Origin: Gammaproteobacteria bacterium
GTDB lineage: Bacteria; Pseudomonadota; Gammaproteobacteria; Pseudomonadales; Azotimanducaceae
Direction of reading: 5' to 3'
Assembly: GCA_026706425.1 (NCBI GenBank)
Contig: JAPOYW010000307.1
Coordinates: forward strand, 1 to 10,812
DNA length: 10,812 nucleotides
The notes beneath the pieces were generated by a model that made no database searches, had not been told where the DNA came from, and was given only the letters and a program-made list of their open reading frames with translations. A program made the position numbers and the translations under genes. Shown here piece by piece: positions 6,511 through 10,812 of the stretch. Numbering within the stretch: the stretch's first letter is position 1; each line of letters starts with the position of its first letter.

Positions 6511-7122
6511 GTGGACGCGATGGCTTTCCTGTTGCGTCACGCCGTGTTCACGACCCGGTCATTTGCGGCAATGACCGCTCGGGGCGTGGATTCGGCATCG
6601 CGTACGCTCAATCGGCTGGCGGCGCGCGGCCAGCTTGCCAAGGTCACGCGGGGAGTCTGGGCTCAGACAGCCCACCCGGCGTTCACTCCCTTTGCGGCCG
6701 TGGGCTTCCTGCTCGGCAACGAACAGGGTCACGTTTCCTTCATATCGGCGCTACACCGGCACGGGGTGCTCTCCCAGATACCAGGTGCTGTCCATGTCGC
6801 TACGACGGGCCATGGTCGGGTCGTCGACAGCCCCATCGGTCGGTTCGAGTTCTTCCGGTTGCGGCCTCAGATGATGTTGACGGGGGTCGATGTCTCGGAC
6901 ACGGATCCGTTCTACCCGCTCGCAACGGCGGAGAAGGCACTCCTTGATACCGTCTATGTGGCACTTTGGGGGCGGCGCTTCAGACGGCTGCCGGAACTCG
7001 ACCTGGAATCCGTGGATGGCCGACGCGTGCTCGAACTGCTGGAGCGGCAGGTCACGGCGTTGCCTCTGAAGAATGCGCTGGTGGCGCGATTGGGCGAACT
7101 TGGCATCCACGCTGATCGGTAA
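6511..7122 (+). CDS. abiEi: AbiEi-type antitoxin / winged-helix autorepressor
   Basis: This 203-aa protein has an N-terminal winged helix-turn-helix (about residues 10-52: FTTRSFAAMTARGVDSASRTLNRLAARGQLAKVTRGVWA), typical of the AbiEi antitoxin domain. A larger C-terminal domain follows, with the family-like FISALHRHGVLSQIPGAVHVAT (75-96) and LATAEKALLDTVYVALWG (135-152). In type IV AbiE systems the antitoxin does not bind the toxin protein directly. It antagonises the toxin's action and represses the operon. Here it follows the toxin gene, the reverse of the classical abiEi-abiEii order. The frame is open upstream to 6460 inside the toxin gene, but that part is spurious. GTG 6511 has a good Shine-Dalgarno at the right distance, and ATG 6520 is the second choice. 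The likely DNA target is the palindrome at 5701-5728. Confidence 0.82.
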   Translation: MDAMAFLLRHAVFTTRSFAAMTARGVDSASRTLNRLAARGQLAKVTRGVWAQTAHPAFTPFAAVGFLLGNEQGHVSFISALHRHGVLSQIPGAVHVATTGHGRVVDSPIGRFEFFRLRPQMMLTGVDVSDTDPFYPLATAEKALLDTVYVALWGRRFRRLPELDLESVDGRRVLELLERQVTALPLKNALVARLGELGIHADR

Positions 7123-7206
7123 CGGTGACAAACGTCAGTCCACCCGGATACGGATGTCATTGGTACCAGGCAACCATCCCGTCTCACAATCCTTGGGACT
7201 CGATCA

Positions 7207-7242
7207 CGCCCCAAGGGCGCACCGGACGGGACAGGCCCGTCC
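7207..7242 (+). terminator. Two tandem GC-rich hairpins after the toxin-antitoxin operon
   Basis: The first hairpin is CGCCC / GGGCG (7207-7211 and 7215-7219, 3-nt loop). The second is a perfect 7-bp stem GGACGGG / CCCGTCC (7224-7230 and 7236-7242, 5-nt loop). They lie about 85-120 bp after the antitoxin stop. No T-run follows, so they may be a Rho-assisted or processing stop, or a copy of a dispersed palindromic repeat of the REP kind. The rest of 7123-7347 holds only the promoter and ribosome binding site listed separately, and I see no credible gene in it. Confidence 0.4.
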
Positions 7243-7267
7243 CCTACGGAAGGACCGAGGCGAATGT

Positions 7268-7296
7268 CACCGGACAAGGGTCGAGCGCTCTATACT
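7268..7296 (+). promoter_or_regulatory. Candidate promoter of the exporter operon
   Basis: TATACT (7291-7296) matches five of six bases of the -10 consensus. It lies in otherwise GC-rich DNA about 50 bp before the start codon at 7348. The region 17 bp upstream (CACCGG) does not resemble a -35 box, so an activator or an alternative sigma factor may be needed. Confidence 0.38.
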
Positions 7297-7334
7297 TCCG
7301 CGTTCCCGACAGCGTCCGGGCAAGCCGGGCCATT

Positions 7335-7340
7335 AGGAGA
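7335..7340 (+). promoter_or_regulatory. Ribosome binding site AGGAGA deciding the start at 7348
   Basis: AGGAGA stands 7 nt before ATG 7348. The frame is open back to an ATG at 7264, but that start has no comparable signal and lies upstream of the TATACT box. The shorter protein is therefore preferred. Confidence 0.7.
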
Positions 7341-7347
7341 AGTGCCA

Positions 7348-8409
7348 ATGACCGCTCGGCAGTTGAGGTTCAGCGAGTCGGAACTCCTGTCCGATCACGA
7401 CTTTGCGGCCCCGCACCGGATCGGCGATCAGCGCCTGCACGGCGGGTTCGATGCCGAGGGCACTTACATCCCGCCGCGGTCGAAGGGTCGCCGCAAGGCC
7501 CTCGACAACTGGTCGGCAGAACTTCGCGAACGCGGCGGCGATCTGCTCGAGGCCGATTCGTCGCTGCTTACCGGGCCGCGCGTGCCCAACTACGCGCAGC
7601 AGTGCCTGTTGATCGAGAACGGCGTCACGCGACCGTTCTGGAACGGGCTCACGATCACCGGCAAGATCGAGGGTCGGGGGCGCATGATCGCCCAGATGCC
7701 TTTGCCGGACCTGCAGAGCCTGATCGTCGAGGACATCGGCGACATGTCGCTCGGCCACCTGGGCAAAGGCCTGCTCACGGCCCACGGCATCGACGAGGGC
7801 GGCGAACCGGACAAGGGCATCGGCGGCCACGACGTCATGTGGTTCGTGGCCCGGGATCTCGCCTTCGGACCGAACGCGCATCCCGACGTCGAGCCGCCCG
7901 GGGCCATCGCCCGGCCGGAGGCGGACGGCAAGACGCCGGGGCGGCGCATGCCCCAAATCGAATTGCCCTACGAGATGCTGCTCGCATTCCTCATGAACCT
8001 GCTCCTTATCGAGTTCCGCGCCGAGATCGGGTTCGCGAGTACCCAGGCGATCCTGCGTACTCCGACGCTGTTCACAGACCGGCGCGCCGAGGCCGAGGAA
8101 GCCGCGATGATCGTCGAACGAATCCGCACCGACGAGGAGATCCACGTCGAGTCATTGCGCCTTTATCTTGGGGAACTACGCAAGATGACGCTGAACACCG
8201 TTGACGGCGGCACCATCCGCGGTGAGGAACTTATCGACCCGTTCTGGACGGGCCTGGTGCGCTGGGCGACCGTGGATCAGCCGCGGCTGGCGGCGGAGAA
8301 CACCTACCAGGCGCTCAGAAAGCAGATTCTCGAAGCCGAGCACGGGATGCGCATTCTCCGCGAGTTCAACGCGTTGGCGGACCCGGGCTATTCGTTGGCC
8401 GCAGGCTGA
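7348..8409 (+). CDS. Unrecognised protein with ferritin-like Glu/His motifs
   Basis: This 353-aa protein has no signal peptide and no clear TM segment, and I cannot assign it to a named family. Its second half is helical with carboxylate/His motifs of the ferritin-like type: LLLIEFRAEIGF (residues 218-229, E222 and E226), then AMIVERIRTDEEIHVESLRLYLGEL (253-277) with E257 and E263-x-x-H266. An earlier helix, LIVEDIGDMSLGHLGKGL (125-142), offers E128, D132 and H137. This pattern could hold a di-iron or other metal centre in a four-helix bundle, but the usual two ExxH motifs are not both present, so the fold is inference. Conserved-looking loops are HGIDEGG (146-152) and GGHDVMWFVARDLAFG (159-174). 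Its stop is 16 bp before the adaptor gene, so it is probably the first gene of the exporter operon. Confidence 0.72.
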   Translation: MTARQLRFSESELLSDHDFAAPHRIGDQRLHGGFDAEGTYIPPRSKGRRKALDNWSAELRERGGDLLEADSSLLTGPRVPNYAQQCLLIENGVTRPFWNGLTITGKIEGRGRMIAQMPLPDLQSLIVEDIGDMSLGHLGKGLLTAHGIDEGGEPDKGIGGHDVMWFVARDLAFGPNAHPDVEPPGAIARPEADGKTPGRRMPQIELPYEMLLAFLMNLLLIEFRAEIGFASTQAILRTPTLFTDRRAEAEEAAMIVERIRTDEEIHVESLRLYLGELRKMTLNTVDGGTIRGEELIDPFWTGLVRWATVDQPRLAAENTYQALRKQILEAEHGMRILREFNALADPGYSLAAG

Positions 8410-8425
8410 AGCGGGAGCGGGGCGG

Positions 8426-9706
8426 ATGCCCCGTCGCAGCATGGACAAGAAAGCGCTCCTTGACGAACTGAAGATCGACCGCGACGCGCCCCGACGCGCC
8501 GGCAGACCGTTGAAGATTCTCATCCCGCTGGCGATCGTGGGAGGTCTGGCGATCGTCGCCTGGGCGTTCGGCATGCCCTATTTCCGCAGTGGCTCACTGC
8601 TCGAGGTGGAGACCGCAACCGCCCGCGCGGCCGCGGATAACGCCGCCGGTGAGACCGTTCTCGATGCGACCGGCTACGTGGTGGCGAGGCGTCAGGCGAC
8701 GGTGAGTTCAAAGGCGACGGGCAAAGTGCTTGAGGTGCTGGTCGAAGAGGGCATGAGGGTCGAAGAGGGCCAGCTTCTGGCCACGCTTGACGCGAGCCTT
8801 CCCCGGGCGCAACTGGCTCTTGAGGAATCCCAACTCGCGGCGGCCGAGACTGCCCTCGAAGAGATCAGGACTTCCATCGAGCAAGCCAAGCTGGATCTCG
8901 AGCGGACCAAGAACCTCGCGGAACGTGAACTCGCGAGCCAGGCGGAGTTGGATCGAGTCCGCATCGCCCGGAAAGGACTGGAGGCGCGCCTGAATTTTGC
9001 CGAACGGCAGTTGGAGATCGCCCGCCGGGGCGTCGACGTGCAGCGCTTGCTGGTCGAGGACATGGAAATCCGCGCGCCGTTCGCCGGCGTGGTCATCGCC
9101 AAGGCGGCGCAACCGGGCGAGATGATCTCGCCGGTGTCCGCGGGCGGTGGCTTCACGCGCACCGGCATCTGCACGATCGTCGACATGGATTCCCTCGAGG
9201 TGGAGGTGGACGTCAACGAGGCCTACATCAACAGGGTCCGTCCCGGGCAGCCGGTGACGGCGACGCTGAACGCCTACCCAGATCTCGACATCCCGGCGGA
9301 GGTCATCGCGACCATACCCGCGGCCGATCGCAGCAAGGCGACCGTTCGGGTCCGCGTTGGTTTCAAATCACGCGACTCTCGGGTCGTGCCGGACATGGGC
9401 GTCAAGGTGGCTTTCCTCGGCGAAGAAGCGGACCGTGCCAAGGAGGCTAAGCCAGTCCCCGGTGTGGAGATACCTCGTACGGCTCTTGTCGGCAGCGCCG
9501 CCGACCGCCACGTCTGGGTCGTCGTCACCGATCCATCCGAAGGCACCCCGTTCCTGGAGCGGCGCAGCGTTGTCGCGGCTAGGCCCGAGGGGTCTCGGGT
9601 ACGAATCACCGACGGTCTGCGGGATCGGGAGCGAGTCGTCAAATCGTTCAGCGCTGCGCTAGAGGAAGAATTGCGCGACGGGCTTCCGGTGAAGGTGGCC
9701 AACTAA
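8426..9706 (+). CDS. Periplasmic adaptor (membrane fusion) subunit, HlyD/MacA-like
   Basis: This 426-aa protein is anchored by one N-terminal TM helix (about residues 30-50) and lies in the periplasm. The first lipoyl half is VVARRQATVSSKATGKVLEVLVEEGMRVEEGQLLATLD (85-122). A long charged coiled-coil hairpin follows (about 124-208), then the second lipoyl half EIRAPFAGVVIAKAAQPGEMISP (214-236), a beta-barrel (about 250-335) and a membrane-proximal domain (about 345-426). Such adaptors link an inner-membrane ABC transporter to an outer-membrane channel. The order adaptor, ATPase, FtsX permease is that of MacAB-type exporters. GGGAG sits 8 nt before ATG 8426. ATG 8441 is possible but has a weaker signal. 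The longer open frame from 8201 is out of register with the preceding gene and is rejected. The cargo is unknown. Confidence 0.93.
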   Translation: MPRRSMDKKALLDELKIDRDAPRRAGRPLKILIPLAIVGGLAIVAWAFGMPYFRSGSLLEVETATARAAADNAAGETVLDATGYVVARRQATVSSKATGKVLEVLVEEGMRVEEGQLLATLDASLPRAQLALEESQLAAAETALEEIRTSIEQAKLDLERTKNLAERELASQAELDRVRIARKGLEARLNFAERQLEIARRGVDVQRLLVEDMEIRAPFAGVVIAKAAQPGEMISPVSAGGGFTRTGICTIVDMDSLEVEVDVNEAYINRVRPGQPVTATLNAYPDLDIPAEVIATIPAADRSKATVRVRVGFKSRDSRVVPDMGVKVAFLGEEADRAKEAKPVPGVEIPRTALVGSAADRHVWVVVTDPSEGTPFLERRSVVAARPEGSRVRITDGLRDRERVVKSFSAALEEELRDGLPVKVAN

Positions 9707-9760
9707 CCGGTAGACGGCATGACGCCCGACGGACCGGTATCGGCCTTAGAGGGCTAAGAG

Positions 9761-9765
9761 AGGAG
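9761..9765 (+). promoter_or_regulatory. Ribosome binding site AGGAG before a GTG start
   Basis: AGGAG lies 7 nt upstream of GTG 9773 in the 66-bp gap between the adaptor and ATPase genes. It supports a non-ATG start. No promoter or terminator was seen in this gap, so the ATPase is probably read on the adaptor transcript. Confidence 0.7.
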
Positions 9766-9772
9766 TAAGCAG

Positions 9773-10456
9773 GTGGCAATCATCGAGTTGACCGACGTCC
9801 ACAAGACCTTCATGAAGGCTCGCGAGGCGGTCGAGGTGCTAATGGGGATCGACCTCGACGTGGACGAGGGCGACTTCGTGGCGCTCATGGGGCCGTCCGG
9901 GAGCGGCAAGACGACGCTCTTGAACATCATCGGCGGACTTGACGGCGCGACCGCTGGCGAAGTGGTCGTGGCCGATGCGAATCTCGACGAACTCTCGAAC
10001 CGCGAACTGGCGCGCTGGCGGGCCGCAACGATCGGCTTCGTCTTCCAGTTCTACAACCTGCTGCCGGTCTTGAATGCCCAGCGCAACGTCGAACTGCCCC
10101 TTCTCCTGACCAAGCTATCCGGTGAGCAGCGGCGCAGAAACGCCCAAACGGCGCTATCCATCGTCGGTCTCAACGACCGCGCCCGCCACAAGCCGGGGGA
10201 ACTGTCCGGCGGTCAGCAGCAGCGCGTGGCCATCGCCCGGGCCATCGTGGCCGACCCGCCCATCCTGGTCTGCGACGAACCCACCGGCGATCTCGATCGG
10301 GAGAACGCCGAGGAGATCCTCGATCTTCTGCAGATACTGAACCGCGACCACGGCAAGACCGTGATCATGGTGACCCACGACCCGAAGGCGGCGGACCACG
10401 CCAAGCGGATCCTTCATCTCGACAAGGGCAAGCTCGTTCGGGAGATGGCGGCATGA
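9773..10456 (+). CDS. ABC transporter ATPase, MacB/LolD-like
   Basis: This 227-aa protein is a complete ABC nucleotide-binding domain of the LolD/MacB/FtsE group. Walker A is GPSGSGKTT (residues 40-48, K46), the Q-loop is FVFQFYNLLP (89-98, Q92), and the signature is LSGGQQQR (144-151). Walker B is ILVCDEPTGDLD (164-175, E169 catalytic) and the switch His is H202 in VMVTHD. The motif FQFYNLLP and the short length are typical of ATPases that pair with FtsX-type permeases and drive mechanotransmission rather than membrane-spanning transport. The start is GTG with AGGAG 7 nt upstream. Its TGA overlaps the ATG of the permease (ATGA), so the two are translationally coupled. Confidence 0.96.
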   Translation: MAIIELTDVHKTFMKAREAVEVLMGIDLDVDEGDFVALMGPSGSGKTTLLNIIGGLDGATAGEVVVADANLDELSNRELARWRAATIGFVFQFYNLLPVLNAQRNVELPLLLTKLSGEQRRRNAQTALSIVGLNDRARHKPGELSGGQQQRVAIARAIVADPPILVCDEPTGDLDRENAEEILDLLQILNRDHGKTVIMVTHDPKAADHAKRILHLDKGKLVREMAA

Positions 10457-10812
10457 GCAACTTCGGTTTGTTGTGGGCGAACCTGCACCGCCACCCGGTT
10501 CGCACCTATCTCACGTTGTTGTCGGTACTCGTCGCCTTCCTGCTGTTCGGGCTGCTCCGGACGCTCACCGTTTGGTTCGGATCGGGCCCGGCGGAAGGCG
10601 CGAGCGTGGATCGACTTGTGGTATCCGCCAAGTACTCGATCGTGGACATGCTACCCATCAGCCAGATGAACGTGATCCTGGGCGTCGACGGCGTGGAGGC
10701 GGTGACGCACCAAAGCTGGTTCGGCGGCAACTACCAGGATGCGAGGAGTTTCTTTCCCAAGTTCCCGGTGGCGCCGCGGTCGTACTTCGAGATGTTCCCC
10801 GAACTCGTGATC
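10453..10812 (+). CDS. FtsX-like ABC permease, N-terminal part (runs off the window)
   Basis: The first 120 residues of an open frame that continues past the window end. It begins MSNFGLLWANLHRHPVRTYL, the usual cytoplasmic lead-in of FtsX/MacB permeases. One TM helix follows (about residues 18-41), then the beginning of a periplasmic MacB-type core domain (DRLVVSAKYSIVDMLPISQM, 53-72, and GVDGVEAVTHQSWFGGNY, 77-94). Translation starts in a 4-bp overlap with the ATPase stop. Three further C-terminal TM helices would be expected beyond the window if it follows the family. Together with the adaptor and ATPase it completes the inner-membrane part of a MacAB-like exporter. Confidence 0.9.
   Translation, partial: MSNFGLLWANLHRHPVRTYLTLLSVLVAFLLFGLLRTLTVWFGSGPAEGASVDRLVVSAKYSIVDMLPISQMNVILGVDGVEAVTHQSWFGGNYQDARSFFPKFPVAPRSYFEMFPELVI

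Noticed and set aside
7125..8204. Plus-strand open frame of 359 codons
   Set aside because: It is the +1 shadow of the gene at 7348-8409 and is extremely Arg-rich. Its first 75 codons cover the hairpin region and match nothing I recognise.

Overview
This window is high-GC (roughly 60-65% by eye, not computed), densely packed bacterial DNA. A Sec-type signal peptide, a membrane-fusion (periplasmic adaptor) protein and a MacB/LolD-type ABC ATPase point to a Gram-negative, most likely proteobacterial host. The codon style and gene set resemble marine or environmental Gammaproteobacteria, but that assignment is only an impression. No tRNA, rRNA, CRISPR array or transposase was seen.

Left block (about 66-5576, all on the minus strand). 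Reading in transcription order, the genes are a secreted or periplasmic metal-dependent amidohydrolase, the thiol peroxidase Bcp, an unrecognised three-TM protein with a Cys-containing soluble domain, a luciferase-like flavin-dependent oxidoreductase (LLM), a short-chain dehydrogenase (SDR) and an alpha/beta-hydrolase-fold protein. Gaps are 36, 31 and 33 bp, then a 4-bp ATGA overlap, then 3 bp. All six could share one transcript. The last three are the most tightly coupled and look like an oxidation / carbonyl reduction-oxidation / hydrolase pathway for an unknown small molecule. The hydrolase has Gly where the nucleophilic Ser is expected.

Middle (5577-7122). A 167-bp AT-rich divergent intergenic region carries a 28-bp near-perfect palindrome overlapping a consensus -35 box. 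It is followed on the plus strand by a two-gene AbiE-type toxin-antitoxin module: a nucleotidyltransferase toxin (AbiEii family) and then a winged-helix AbiEi-type antitoxin/repressor. The toxin comes first, the reverse of the classical abiEi-abiEii order, and its mRNA may be leaderless. The palindrome is the natural candidate for the autoregulatory operator.

Right block (7123-10812, plus strand). A 225-bp intergenic stretch holds two GC-rich hairpins and a candidate promoter. It leads into an operon of a 353-aa protein of unrecognised family with ferritin-like Glu/His motifs, a HlyD/MacA-like periplasmic adaptor, a MacB/LolD-like ATPase and the N-terminal part of a FtsX-like permease that runs off the window. 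The last three make a tripartite-type ABC exporter. The co-transcribed, possibly metal-binding protein is the least explained gene of the window.
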